Counted from the first letter of the stretch, positions 1-8,736 are shown. The stretch: DNA of 55,056 nucleotides from an uncultured Dorea sp. (GCA_910579925.1 CAJTVY010000011.1:1-55056), one strand, 5' to 3'. Notes: generated by a model not told the origin, from the letters alone. Numbers and translations are program-made.

Positions 1-5
1 GGTTG

Positions 6-26
6 AAGTGTCGAAGACACTTTTTT
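6..26 (+). terminator. Rho-independent terminator of a gene left of the window
   Basis: A 7-bp stem (6-12 with 16-22) closes on a GAA triloop and runs into six Ts at 21-26. It would end a plus-strand transcript entering from outside the window. The T-run is also the outer part of the next, larger palindrome, so the two folds compete. Confidence 0.55.
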
Positions 27-87
27 ATCTTATAGGAAAGACCTTGTCACGCTAACGCATGAAAGTATCTTTCCTATAAGATAAAAA
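22..87. repeat. Large inverted repeat, 20-bp perfect arms
   Basis: Positions 22-41 are the exact reverse complement of 68-87, with a 26-nt spacer; the core of the left arm reads ATCTTATAGGAAAGA. It sits in a non-coding stretch with four more short hairpins. The arms are AT-rich and start or end in T/A runs, so the element could act as a bidirectional terminator or be a small palindromic repeat. No direct duplication flanks it. Confidence 0.6.
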
Positions 88-117
88 TAATATGCGCACT
101 CGCACAAGAGGTAAAAT

Positions 118-204
118 ATTGCTTCGCAATTGTGCTCGGCGCACAAAGTGTCCAGGCCCCTCATGAGTGAGGGGTTAGGGGAGCTGAAGTGGGTCTGCCC
201 ACTT
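118..204. repeat. Cluster of four short-loop hairpins upstream of DUF89 gene
   Basis: Small palindromes follow one another: 118-122/126-130 (loop TTC), 131-135/141-145 (loop TCGGC), 157-163/168-174 (arms CCCCTCA/TGAGGGG) and 187-193/198-204 (arms AAGTGGG/CCCACTT). Only about 35 bases separate the last from the start codon at 239. They look like palindromic intergenic repeats rather than coding sequence. Their role is unknown. Confidence 0.5.
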
Positions 205-238
205 TGTTCGTTTATAGAAACATAAAAAGGAGAACAGG

Positions 239-1102
239 ATGAAAATAAAAGAAAAATGTATTCCCTGCATTGTCAGTCAGGCAATCAAGGTAGCCGATAT
301 GGCTGGATTAAAAGAGAAAGATGAACTGCTGAGAAGTGTATTTTCCTATCTGAGCAAGGTTGATTTTAAAGGGTCTTCTACGCCGGAGCTGATCGGCGAG
401 ATTTTTTCACTGTTAAAAGAAGAGACCGGCAATGATGATCCATATAAAGAAACCAGAACACGCTATAATCAAATGCTTTTGCAACAGCTTCCCAGAATAG
501 AACGCGAGGTTGACAGATCAGACAATCCTTTCCTTGAGAGTATCAAATATGCGATTATCGGAAATATCATTGATTTTAATCCTATACATGAACTGCTTCT
601 GACGGATATATGGTCCTGTTTTGCTCAGTTGAGAACAGAAGAGCTGGAAGTGGATGATTCCCTGCTTTTAATCCAGGAGATCCACCGAGCCGGAACATTG
701 CTCTATCTGGGAGATAATTGCGGAGAAATCTGCCTGGATAAGATTCTGATAAAAAAGATCATGGCGATCAATCCCCAGTGTCGTTTATTTTTCGCCGTAC
801 GGGGAGCGGCGGTTGTGAATGACTCGGTGGAGGAGGATGCTTATGGGGTAGGAATGGATGCTTATACGACTATTATCAGCAACGGCGATTCTTCCTTAGG
901 GACGGTTCTTCACAGGACTTCAGAGGAGTTCCGGGAGATTTACCGGAAAGCGGATGTCATCATTGCAAAGGGACAGGCTAATTATGAATGTCTAAGCGAA
1001 GAGAAGAAGAACATATTTTTTCTTCTTATGACGAAATGCCAAGTCATTGCAAAGGATATCGGCGTACCGGAAATGAAGATGATCTGTATGAAGAAAAAGT
1101 AA
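239..1102 (+). CDS. DUF89 / ARMT1-like damage-control phosphatase
   Basis: A 287-residue protein of the DUF89 family, metal-dependent phosphatases thought to remove damaged or surplus phosphorylated metabolites in the cytosol. Visible family marks are an N-terminal CxxC (C7, C10), NIIDF (109-113), the DNCGE metal/phosphate motif (159-163), RGAAVVND (188-195) and KGQANYE (244-250). Length is normal for the short prokaryotic branch. The ATG at 239 follows AAGGAG at good spacing. The gene stands alone after the palindrome cluster; a short TGCA-stem with a T-run near 1150-1172 may end it. Substrate cannot be told from the sequence. Confidence 0.85.
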   Translation: MKIKEKCIPCIVSQAIKVADMAGLKEKDELLRSVFSYLSKVDFKGSSTPELIGEIFSLLKEETGNDDPYKETRTRYNQMLLQQLPRIEREVDRSDNPFLESIKYAIIGNIIDFNPIHELLLTDIWSCFAQLRTEELEVDDSLLLIQEIHRAGTLLYLGDNCGEICLDKILIKKIMAINPQCRLFFAVRGAAVVNDSVEEDAYGVGMDAYTTIISNGDSSLGTVLHRTSEEFREIYRKADVIIAKGQANYECLSEEKKNIFFLLMTKCQVIAKDIGVPEMKMICMKKK

Positions 1103-1286
1103 TTTTTTTCCGATTTTAGAGATAGTGGTTTAAAATAGGAATACTATAGACTGCAAAATCCTGCATTTTTTTAAAGTGATATTACATTAAAAAATAGTAG
1201 TATTTTTTGAGAATAATATGAGAACTAATTTATATATGCGATATACTAATATTAAGATACTAAAAATCAAAAAAGGAGACTACTTA

Positions 1287-2126
1287 ATGTCTATATCAGA
1301 AAAATGCAGCGATATTTTAGATCTGATTCAAAATATGGGCGGTTATATTGATGAAAATGGTATGCTGCAACTGAAAAAAGGCTTCTGCGTGGGAGAACAG
1401 ATTCCACCTCACGGAAAATTTTTTCAGAATCTTGCATTGAATGTAGAAAAAATATACGGAGAAACGGGGATTGGAGAACAAGGAGATGTGAAAGGGCGCA
1501 TGATTCATCAGTTTCGAATGTATATTGACCGGCATAATATTAGATTTATCCGAAATAAATTCAGAAAAGACCGGATGACGGATGAAGAAGCGCTGGCCGC
1601 ATATGTACAGGCGCCCCTCGAATGCGGCGGATTAGGCGGGGTGAAGCTGCTTCGGGAACCGGCAAGATACCACAATAAATATCCGGCTGGTTCAAGCTAC
1701 CGCAAATACCAGAAGGGACGCGAGAATAAGAAGCGGCTGACGCCGGATTTTCATGCGGAATTTATCATTGACCGGAACGGGGATTTTGTCAGTCAGTGGA
1801 ATATTCTTGAGGAGGATGCAGAGGGAAGGGTTATCAGTGATCCCGGTTATTACCGGCAGAAATATCTGGAACAAGGAGAAACCGCCTGGGAAGAGGCGCA
1901 GCGTCAGATCATGGATACAGAATCTTTTAATTATGCCTCAAAGAATGACAAGGTACATCAGAGGCTTGACGTTCTGCCGCCGGGATTATTTGACACAGAT
2001 TTGAGAAGGCGGATCGCAGAAGAGTGGAAGAGCCCTTGCAGGCATGCAAAGGCTCTGAAAGATATAAAAAACCGTTATTGTTATCATTCGGATAAGGGGG
2101 ATGCATACTCTGTAAGCAATTCCTGA
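1287..2126 (+). CDS. Unrecognised conserved-looking cytosolic protein
   Basis: A 279-residue protein that I do not recognise. The open frame extends 23 codons further up, but the ATG at 1287 is preceded by AAAAAGGAG and the upstream codons are AT-rich and unlike protein, so I start it there. There is no signal peptide or membrane segment. The protein is charged, with an R/K-rich middle, a GGLGGVKLL stretch near residue 115, and a HAEFIIDRNGDF segment near residue 165 that could be a beta-strand core. Its last 43 bases overlap the 3' end of the convergent maf gene. A possible promoter is TTGAGA (1207) 17 bp before TTATAT (1230). No function is assigned. Confidence 0.7.
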   Translation: MSISEKCSDILDLIQNMGGYIDENGMLQLKKGFCVGEQIPPHGKFFQNLALNVEKIYGETGIGEQGDVKGRMIHQFRMYIDRHNIRFIRNKFRKDRMTDEEALAAYVQAPLECGGLGGVKLLREPARYHNKYPAGSSYRKYQKGRENKKRLTPDFHAEFIIDRNGDFVSQWNILEEDAEGRVISDPGYYRQKYLEQGETAWEEAQRQIMDTESFNYASKNDKVHQRLDVLPPGLFDTDLRRRIAEEWKSPCRHAKALKDIKNRYCYHSDKGDAYSVSNS

Positions 2127-2671
2127 TAAAGACGGCAGACAGGAAGCCCTACCACATTGTTGTAATCCCCGCTGATACATTTTACATGAACGGCGAATGC
2201 TCCCTGTATCCCGTAGGCGCCCGCTTTATCCAGTGGGTCGCCTGTCTCTACATAGGCATGCAGATCTTTGCGACTGACAGGGCAGAAGGTAACATCCGTT
2301 GATTCGTAGAACGTCCTTGTATGCACCTGGCCTTTTTTCGAAATGACCAGAGATACGCCTGTATAGACCTGGTGGGTACGGTCTGCAAGCATAGACAGCA
2401 TATCGTATGCTTCCGCTTTGTCGGCAGGCTTTCCAAGAATCTCGTCGTGGTAGACAACGATGGTATCCGCACCGATTACGACACAGTCTTTCTTCCCGTG
2501 TCGGCGAAACACATCGTCCGCTTTCTGCGCCGCCAGTTCCATCACGATTTCAGAAGGATCTGTTTTCGTTATCTTCTCCTCTATGGAAGAGGGGATAACT
2601 TCAAATTCAAATCCCGCCTGCGCCAGTAATTCGCATCTTCTTGGCGAAGCGGATGCAAGTATATATTTCAT
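2084..2671 (-). CDS. maf: Maf-type nucleoside triphosphate pyrophosphatase
   Basis: A 195-residue Maf/HAM1-fold protein. Family members hydrolyse dTTP, UTP or modified pyrimidine triphosphates to monophosphates and restrain septum formation when overproduced. The N-terminal LASASPRR (5-12), the catalytic GADT (67-70) and ILGKP (78-82) motifs are all present. The start at 2671 has a good Shine-Dalgarno (AGGAG in coding sense). It is last in a minus-strand unit after the DUF1538 and P-II genes, 39 bp behind the latter. In many relatives maf lies beside radC/mreB; here it is about 17 kb away. It converges on and overlaps the gene ending at 2126. Confidence 0.93.
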   Translation of the reverse strand: MKYILASASPRRCELLAQAGFEFEVIPSSIEEKITKTDPSEIVMELAAQKADDVFRRHGKKDCVVIGADTIVVYHDEILGKPADKAEAYDMLSMLADRTHQVYTGVSLVISKKGQVHTRTFYESTDVTFCPVSRKDLHAYVETGDPLDKAGAYGIQGAFAVHVKCISGDYNNVVGLPVCRLYQELLTEYASPLSE

Positions 2672-2710
2672 GAATATTCTCCTTTTCTGTCACTATTTTC
2701 AACCGCCCTT

Positions 2711-3394
2711 TTATGCGTCTTCCTCCAGCATTCGAAGCCCGGCCGTGCCTGTAACCGGAAGGGAGAAGATAATCCCGCCTGCAGGGCTTTGGGTTCCCGC
2801 CTGTTCCATGATTGCCTTCATAATCGGATTCTTCTGCCGGCTGCGTACTACGATGAAGATCATCTCTTTTTCCTCTGCCAGGGAAATTCCCAGGAACCGT
2901 TTCGCATGCTCCGCTCCTGTGCCCTTGGCGTGTATCACCGTACCGCCAGGAGCGTTAGCGCTTCTGGCCGCGTCCATGATTGTCTCAATATATCCTGCGT
3001 TTGCAATCGTAATCAAAAGTTCATAATCTGTATTCTGCAACGTGCTTTCCTCCTCTATTGACAGTTCCTGGCCCACGGTAATATACTGAAGCCGCTTTTT
3101 GCCGCCCACGCTGCTTAAGGGGATCAGAAACGCGATTCCCCGGCCAGGGGCGTCGATCTTAACCTGGGCGTACAGATCCTTTTTCAACAGTTTCCAGGTA
3201 TCCCAGGTGACGAAAGCGAAGTAGATCGTCTTTCCGGTTGCCTCCATACCCAGGTAATCCAGGATTGCGCTGTTTGCGGTACCTTCGCCTAAAACAGTAA
3301 GCGTTACATGGATGTTGTGCAGTTTAAAAAATTGTATGAATTTTTCCCGCATTCCTCTGTTGGTAATAATACCAAGCATATAGACTGCATGCAT
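2711..3394 (-). CDS. Tandem P-II-like regulator paired with DUF1538 carrier
   Basis: A 227-residue protein made of two P-II (GlnB/GlnK-like) ferredoxin-fold halves. Half one runs from about 1 to 110 (MHAVYMLGIITNRGMREK..., LGEGTAN at the T-loop position). Half two runs from about 122 to 222 (YELLITIANAGYIETIMDAA, GGTVIHAKGTGAEHAKRFLG, EKEMIFIVV). The second half keeps the GGTVIHARG-like T-loop and is closest to proteins known beside DUF1538 transporters. P-II proteins sense nucleotides and gate transporters, so this one probably controls the product of the gene just upstream (19 bp away, same operon). The ligand is unknown. Confidence 0.85.
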   Translation of the reverse strand: MHAVYMLGIITNRGMREKFIQFFKLHNIHVTLTVLGEGTANSAILDYLGMEATGKTIYFAFVTWDTWKLLKKDLYAQVKIDAPGRGIAFLIPLSSVGGKKRLQYITVGQELSIEEESTLQNTDYELLITIANAGYIETIMDAARSANAPGGTVIHAKGTGAEHAKRFLGISLAEEKEMIFIVVRSRQKNPIMKAIMEQAGTQSPAGGIIFSLPVTGTAGLRMLEEDA

Positions 3395-3413
3395 AGCATG
3401 TCCTCCTTATCAC

Positions 3414-4994
3414 CTATAACTCTATAATATCATCATCTGCCAGGATATCAAGATAGGAAATTGCTTCTGGTTCTGCAGCTTCATCAATTCCGGCGCGGAA
3501 TTTGTAAACGGCGCCCTGGATCTGGATTGCGATCAGCGGAGTCATGGCAACCATGGCAACGATTCCGAAAGCGTCTCTGACGATGTTTCCCTCCACCGCC
3601 TGGCATGCGCCTATGGCAAAGGGAAGGAGAAACGTGGCTGTCATGGGGCCGGAGGCGACCCCGCCGGAGTCGAAGGCAATGGCTGTAAAGATCTTAGGTA
3701 CGAAAAATGACAGGCAGATTGCAATCACATATCCCGGAAGAATGAACCAGAAGATCGGAATTCCTGTCAGTACCCGGGTCATGGCAAGGCCGACGGAGAC
3801 GGCGACGCCAAGAGAGAGGCTTAGTCCCATAGAAGCGCCGGAGATGGCGCCAGAGGTGATTTCCTCAACCTGTTCCATCAATACATAGACAGCGGGTTCT
3901 GCCTTGACGATAAAATAGCCGATGATCATGCCGATCGGGATCAGAATCCAACGGTAGGGAAGAGTGGAAATCATCTGTCCCAGATGATTTCCGGCCGGCA
4001 TAAATCCGACGTTTACGCCGGTCAGAAACAGCACCAGCCCGATATAGGTATAGGCTACGCCGATCATAATCTTCAAGATGGTTTTTTTCTTTAATTTCAG
4101 TGAAACAACCTGGAATACTGCAAAAAAAACGGCAATCGGAAGCAGAGACACCATAATTTCTTTCATATACTCTGGGAAACCTCTGGCAAAATGCTGCCAT
4201 AGTTCTACAGAATCTTTAAGTTCCGGCAGTTCTTCCGGCAGATAGACGGCATCGCCTGGATGATATAAAAGGCCAAGAAGAAGCACTGCCAGGATGGGAC
4301 CGATGGAACAGAGCGCAACCAGTCCAAAGCTGTCGTCCTCTGCATGCCGGTCGCTTCGGACAGCGGCAAAACCGACGCCCATAGACATGATAAAAGGAAC
4401 TGTCATTGGCCCTGTGGTGACGCCTCCGGAATCAAAAGCGACTGCCAGGAAATCTTCTGGTACTAAGAAAGCAAGTGCGAAAACAACGATATAGCAGACG
4501 ATCAGCAGAGAAGGAAGGGATCTGGAAAAAAGCATACGGAGCATGGCGACCACAAGAAATAATCCAACCCCAAAGGCGACTGCCAGGATCAGGATCACGT
4601 TCGGGACAGAAGAGACCTGTTCCGCCAGTACCTGAAGGTCCGGTTCGGAGATCGTGATAACGAATCCCAGGAAAAAGCACAGAAAAAATACGATCCAGAG
4701 CCTTCCGGAACTGGCCATCTTTGTACCCACTTTTTCTCCCATAAGGGTCATGGCAAGTTCGGCCCCCAGGGTGAAGAACATCATGCCAATAATAAGAAGC
4801 ACTGCTCCGAACAGGAACAGAAGCAGGATACTTGGAGGAAGCGGCGCAATGGTGAAACTCAGAAGCAGTACCAGTCCGATGATCGGGAGCACCGCCTTTA
4901 ATGATTCCTGTAATTTTTCGGCGAATTTTGTCTGGTAGAATTCCATGAAATGCATTATCCTTTCTAAAAGAAGCATGTTTTCAGATATATTCAC
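3414..4994 (-). CDS. DUF1538 membrane protein, probable cation/proton antiporter
   Basis: A 526-residue polytopic membrane protein with about a dozen hydrophobic segments. It is an internal duplication: AVAFDSGGVTTGPMTVPF (near residue 185) and AIAFDSGGVASGPMTATF (near residue 440) are the same signature in each half. DUF1538 proteins have been reported as two-subunit Na+/K+:H+ antiporters (UmpAB); here both halves sit in one chain, which I infer gives a complete carrier. It is first in the operon with the tandem P-II protein and maf. The start at 4994 (MNISENMLL) is not certain; a later Met at residue 7 or 15 is possible. Confidence 0.87.
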   Translation of the reverse strand: MNISENMLLLERIMHFMEFYQTKFAEKLQESLKAVLPIIGLVLLLSFTIAPLPPSILLLFLFGAVLLIIGMMFFTLGAELAMTLMGEKVGTKMASSGRLWIVFFLCFFLGFVITISEPDLQVLAEQVSSVPNVILILAVAFGVGLFLVVAMLRMLFSRSLPSLLIVCYIVVFALAFLVPEDFLAVAFDSGGVTTGPMTVPFIMSMGVGFAAVRSDRHAEDDSFGLVALCSIGPILAVLLLGLLYHPGDAVYLPEELPELKDSVELWQHFARGFPEYMKEIMVSLLPIAVFFAVFQVVSLKLKKKTILKIMIGVAYTYIGLVLFLTGVNVGFMPAGNHLGQMISTLPYRWILIPIGMIIGYFIVKAEPAVYVLMEQVEEITSGAISGASMGLSLSLGVAVSVGLAMTRVLTGIPIFWFILPGYVIAICLSFFVPKIFTAIAFDSGGVASGPMTATFLLPFAIGACQAVEGNIVRDAFGIVAMVAMTPLIAIQIQGAVYKFRAGIDEAAEPEAISYLDILADDDIIEL

Positions 4995-5061
4995 TTTAAC
5001 ATGGTTTCAGAAATAACCGCAATGGAATCTTTTCTTTTTAACAGGTTCTTAACGTTATTTA

Positions 5062-5090
5062 TTTACAGTTACCAAATGTTTCGTTATAAT
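5062..5090 (+). promoter_or_regulatory. Sigma-A-type promoter of the 5130-9844 operon
   Basis: TTTACA (5062-5067) and a perfect TATAAT (5085-5090) are separated by 17 bp, about 40 bp upstream of the first gene. This is the best promoter match in the divergent gap between the DUF1538 gene and this operon. Confidence 0.75.
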
Positions 5091-5129
5091 GTTAGGGAAT
5101 CCTAATGATGATAATGGAGGAAAATAAGA

Positions 5130-5666
5130 ATGTATATCAGCGAGATCAGGACATCGGCGCCAACGGATGAGCGGATGCCGCTGGAAAGAAAGATGTATGA
5201 CACATTGGATAAATTAAAAATCCCATATGAGCAGGTGGATAATGACCCGGCGGCTTCCATGGAGGAATGTGCGGCCGTTGATGTGGCCATCGGCGCCCAG
5301 ATCCGTAAGAACGTATTTCTGTGTAACCAGAAGAAGACTACGTTTTTTCTGCTGGTGATGCCGGCGGATAAGGCTTTTGACACGGCTGCGTTCAGCAGGA
5401 AGTTAGGAGTGTCCCATATGTCCTTCGCTCCGCCGGAGAAGATGATGGAGCATCTGGGGACCACGCCTGGGTCGGCCAGTGTTGCAGGACTTCTGATGGA
5501 TGAAGACGATTATGTACAGGTAATCGTGGATAAAGAAGTGGCAGAGGCCGAGTGGTTCGGGTGTAATCCGGGAATCAATACCAGTCATCTGAAGTTTAAG
5601 ACGAAGGACCTGCTCAATAAGTTTCTTCCGGCGATCCACCACAGGGCGAGAATTGTGGATCTTTAG
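5130..5666 (+). CDS. YbaK/ProX-like aminoacyl-tRNA deacylase family protein
   Basis: A 178-residue protein of the prolyl-tRNA editing (INS/YbaK) fold, closest in layout to ProX/PrdX stand-alone deacylases that clear Ala from tRNA-Pro. Visible marks are AVDVAIGAQIRKNVFLCN (an E/D-x-K-N core near residues 48-66), FFLLVMPADKAFD, and the GTTPGSASVAGLL turn (GxxPGxxxP-like) near residues 110-122. An ATG at 5130 follows GGAGGAAAATAAGA. It opens a six-gene operon. Substrate is inferred from family; a second YbaK-type gene lies at 48067. Confidence 0.8.
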   Translation: MYISEIRTSAPTDERMPLERKMYDTLDKLKIPYEQVDNDPAASMEECAAVDVAIGAQIRKNVFLCNQKKTTFFLLVMPADKAFDTAAFSRKLGVSHMSFAPPEKMMEHLGTTPGSASVAGLLMDEDDYVQVIVDKEVAEAEWFGCNPGINTSHLKFKTKDLLNKFLPAIHHRARIVDL

Positions 5667-5706
5667 CGCCGGATCATCCAGGACAGAATATGGAGGGGGA
5701 TATTAA

Positions 5707-6408
5707 GTGGGAACAATAACTAAGAAACAGCTTACGGAGATTCTGACAGGGCAAAAGAATCATGAGGGGCTTTCCCTGCGGGAAGCTGTGTTTGCCGATA
5801 TGGATCTTTCCGGATACGATCTTTCGGGGATTGACTTTACACTCAGTTCTTTTCGGAACGTATGCTTAGACGGTGTGAATTTTGCCAGGGCGGTGATCGA
5901 GAATGTGCTTCTGGACGGATGTTCCATGAAGGGGGCCGATTTTCGCAACGCAGATATGAAGACGGCTTCCATGCGTTATTGCGACATGACAAATTGTGAT
6001 ATCCGGGGAGCCAGTCTGTATGGCGCAGTTCTGGAACATGCCGTTCTTCAGGGGATTGTTTCTGATGAGAATACCCGGTGGTTCCGTATACACTGTCCCG
6101 AGAAGGGAGCTATCCTTGGCTATAAGAAATGTGTGAATGACCGGCTGGTGCAGCTTCTGATTCCGGCGGACGCCAGACGGACTTCTGCAACCCTTCCTTC
6201 CTGCCGGTGCAGCAAGGCGAAGGTACTGACCATCAAAAGCTTTGATTCCTCAGAAGAATTTGAAGAGGCATGGTCACTGGTGGATGAGAATTTCGTCTAT
6301 CGCAGGGGAGAATGGGTTGAAGTGAAGGATTTTAATGAAGACAGGTGGATGGATTCAACCACCGGAATTCATTTCTGGATGTCCAGGGAGGAAGCCATTG
6401 CTTACTAA
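5707..6408 (+). CDS. Pentapeptide-repeat protein with C-terminal DUF5758-like domain
   Basis: A 233-residue protein starting at GTG 5707, chosen because GGAGGGGG lies just upstream. Residues about 24-115 are pentapeptide repeats of the A(D/N)Lxx type (DMDLSGYDLSGIDFTLSSF, VNFARAV, ADFRNADMKTASM), which fold as a right-handed beta-helix. The C-terminal half (ILGYKKC, FDSSEEFEEAW, GIHFWMSREEAIAY) resembles the domain I know as DUF5758, common in phage and bacterial pentapeptide proteins. Function is unknown; the fold is often used for binding. It lies 40 bp after the deacylase and 30 bp before the ATPase gene. Confidence 0.75.
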   Translation: MGTITKKQLTEILTGQKNHEGLSLREAVFADMDLSGYDLSGIDFTLSSFRNVCLDGVNFARAVIENVLLDGCSMKGADFRNADMKTASMRYCDMTNCDIRGASLYGAVLEHAVLQGIVSDENTRWFRIHCPEKGAILGYKKCVNDRLVQLLIPADARRTSATLPSCRCSKAKVLTIKSFDSSEEFEEAWSLVDENFVYRRGEWVEVKDFNEDRWMDSTTGIHFWMSREEAIAY

Positions 6409-6438
6409 GACCGGGACAGGGAAAGAAAAGGAGAGCAG

Positions 6439-8151
6439 ATGAAGACAGCAGAAGATTTAAGACAATTATTAGAGAGGATTGACCACAGGGGATATCCGGC
6501 ATACAAGGATACAAAAGGTGTCTATCAGTTTCAGCGGTATATATTATCCATTGACCATGTACAGGGGGATCCCTTCGCAGCTCCTTCGAAGTTAAGCGTG
6601 CGGGTTCCCGGCCGGGCAGCGGGGTTTCCCAAAGAACTGTATGATAAAAAGCATAAAAGGATCGCCCTGCAGGATGAACTGATCCGGAACTTTTACGGAC
6701 AGATACAGCAGTATTCCTTTCAGGCGAAGGGATCAGGAAAAAGCGGGATCATCAGTGTCACCAGGTGTTCCCAGGAGATACTGGAAAGAACTGCGTGTGA
6801 GATCAATCCTTCAGGCGGTGATGTGACGGTGCGGTTTGAGGTCGGATTTCCGGCAAACGGACGGACCATCAACGCCAGGGAACTGATGAAGATCCTGTAT
6901 GATTTCCTGCCGTCCTGCGTGGAGCGGGCTTTGTATTATGGAAGACTGGACAAGGGAAAAGTACAGAAAGTGATGGAACTGTCCGAAGATCAGGAGGCCA
7001 TTCGCAGCCAGTTAGAACCCATGGGGCTGGTTGCTTTTGTGGCAGACGGTTCCATCCTTCCCAGGGAGTCCGGCGTATCCCCGCGTCCTATGAAAGGTGC
7101 GGTTCCATTTAAAACGCCGGAATCCATGAAGGTAACAATGGATCTCCCTTATAAGGGAAAGATCAGCGGAATGGGAATCAGAAAAGGCGTGACCTTAATC
7201 GTGGGCGGCGGTTATCACGGCAAATCCACTCTTCTGAAAGCCCTTGAAACAGGTGTGTATCCCCACATTGCCGGAGACGGAAGAGAGTATGTGGCGACGG
7301 ATGCCACGGCAATGAAGATAAGGGCTGAGGACGGAAGGAGTATTAAACACACGGATATTTCCATGTTCATCAATGATCTGCCTAACGGAAAGAATACGGT
7401 GACTTTTGATACAGAGGATGCCAGCGGCAGCACTTCCCAGGCGGCGAATGTGGTGGAGAGTATGGAAGCGGGAGCAAAGGTGTTTCTCATTGACGAGGAT
7501 ACCAGCGCAACGAATTTCATGGTCAGGGATGAGTTGATGCAGCGGGTCATCCACCGGGATATGGAGCCGATCACCCCTTTTATCGAACGGGTCAGGGCTC
7601 TTTATGAGGAGTTCGGCATCTCTACGGTGATCGTGGCAGGAAGTTCCGGCGCATATTTCCAGGTGGCGGATTCTATCGTGCAGATGGACCGGTATGTGCC
7701 AAAAGAGATCACTCAGTCTGCAAAGACGGCGGCCAGTGAATATCCCAAGCTTCAGCTTCCCAAAGAGGGGCCGAAGAGGCCTTCTGCCGACCGCAAAGTC
7801 AGCCGGTTTCCAGGGCTGAAAAGCAAGGGAAGGATCAAGATCAAGACGATGGGGCGCGACGGAGTCACACTGAATCATGAAACGATTGATCTAAGATATG
7901 TGGAGCAGCTGATGGACAGCGAGCAGCTTGCAACACTTGGAAACGTGGTGAAGCATCTGGAGGAAAACGTATTCGATGGGCGCAGGACCCTTGGACAGGC
8001 CATCGAAGAGTTATACCGGAAACTGGATTCACAGGGGCCCGGCGCAGTGTGCGACGGCAGCTATCTTCCGGGGAATCTGGCCATGCCAAGGAAACAGGAA
8101 GTCTATGCATGTCTGAACCGTTATCGGCGGCTTGGAACCGGAAGGAAATAG
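6439..8151 (+). CDS. Predicted ABC-class ATPase (COG3044 family)
   Basis: A 570-residue soluble ATPase of the uncharacterised COG3044 'ABC-class' group. Walker A is GGGYHGKSTLL (255-265); a Walker B-like KVFLIDEDTSATNFM lies near 348-362, and a VIVAGSSGAYFQVADSI switch-like stretch follows. The N-terminal 240 residues (RIDHRGYPAYKD, RYILSIDHVQGDPFA) are family-specific. There is no membrane segment, so it is not a transporter. Length is normal. Its place beside rsmD and a coiled-coil protein hints at RNA or ribosome work, but that is inference only. Confidence 0.88.
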   Translation: MKTAEDLRQLLERIDHRGYPAYKDTKGVYQFQRYILSIDHVQGDPFAAPSKLSVRVPGRAAGFPKELYDKKHKRIALQDELIRNFYGQIQQYSFQAKGSGKSGIISVTRCSQEILERTACEINPSGGDVTVRFEVGFPANGRTINARELMKILYDFLPSCVERALYYGRLDKGKVQKVMELSEDQEAIRSQLEPMGLVAFVADGSILPRESGVSPRPMKGAVPFKTPESMKVTMDLPYKGKISGMGIRKGVTLIVGGGYHGKSTLLKALETGVYPHIAGDGREYVATDATAMKIRAEDGRSIKHTDISMFINDLPNGKNTVTFDTEDASGSTSQAANVVESMEAGAKVFLIDEDTSATNFMVRDELMQRVIHRDMEPITPFIERVRALYEEFGISTVIVAGSSGAYFQVADSIVQMDRYVPKEITQSAKTAASEYPKLQLPKEGPKRPSADRKVSRFPGLKSKGRIKIKTMGRDGVTLNHETIDLRYVEQLMDSEQLATLGNVVKHLEENVFDGRRTLGQAIEELYRKLDSQGPGAVCDGSYLPGNLAMPRKQEVYACLNRYRRLGTGRK

Positions 8152-8166
8152 AAGGGGTTGAATGAT

Positions 8167-8736
8167 ATGAGAGTGATCGCAGGCAGCGCAAGAAGATTAC
8201 AACTAAAGACACTGGAGGGCATGGAGACGCGCCCGACGACGGATCGTATCAAAGAAACATTATTTAATATGCTGGCGCCATATCTGTACGACTGTATCTT
8301 TCTGGATCTGTTTGCAGGAAGCGGCGGCATAGGGATTGAAGCCTTAAGCAGAGGCGCGATGGAGGCGGTGTTTGTAGAGAAGAATCCCAGGGCAATGCAG
8401 TGTGTGAAAGAGAACCTTTTACACACGCGTCTGGAACGGAAAGGAATGACGATGTCCATGGATGTGATGACAGCGCTCTATAAGCTGGAGGGAGAGAAGC
8501 AGTTCGACTATATCTATATGGATCCGCCGTATGGACAGGAACTGGAACGCCGGGTGCTGACATATCTCTCAGGTTCGGAACTGCTTGCTCCCGAAGGCGT
8601 AATCATTGTAGAAGCGGCAAAGGATACGGAGTTTGACTATGTGGAAGAACTGGGGTTCCATGTTATAAAGAACAAAGTATACAAGACAAACAGACATGTA
8701 TTTCTTGAGCCGTTGGGGAGGAAAGGAATATGTTAA
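8167..8736 (+). CDS. rsmD: 16S rRNA (guanine966-N2)-methyltransferase RsmD
   Basis: A 189-residue SAM-dependent methyltransferase for G966 of 16S rRNA. It shows MRVIAGSARR at the N-terminus, TRPTTDRIKETLFN, the SAM-binding DLFAGSGGIGIEALSRGA and the catalytic MDPPYGQ motif. I start at ATG 8167 because the protein begins with the canonical MRVIAGS and GAAGGGG lies 9 bp upstream; a TTG at 8158 would add three residues. It overlaps coaD by 7 bp, the usual Firmicutes pairing (ylbH-ylbI in Bacillus). Confidence 0.95.
   Translation: MRVIAGSARRLQLKTLEGMETRPTTDRIKETLFNMLAPYLYDCIFLDLFAGSGGIGIEALSRGAMEAVFVEKNPRAMQCVKENLLHTRLERKGMTMSMDVMTALYKLEGEKQFDYIYMDPPYGQELERRVLTYLSGSELLAPEGVIIVEAAKDTEFDYVEELGFHVIKNKVYKTNRHVFLEPLGRKGIC

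Noticed and set aside
1..210. CRISPR array in the palindrome cluster
   Set aside because: The hairpins differ in sequence and there is no constant repeat with spacers.
7195..7878. 227-codon minus-strand frame opposite the COG3044 ATPase
   Set aside because: Shadow of the coding strand, His/Arg-rich composition and no recognisable domain.
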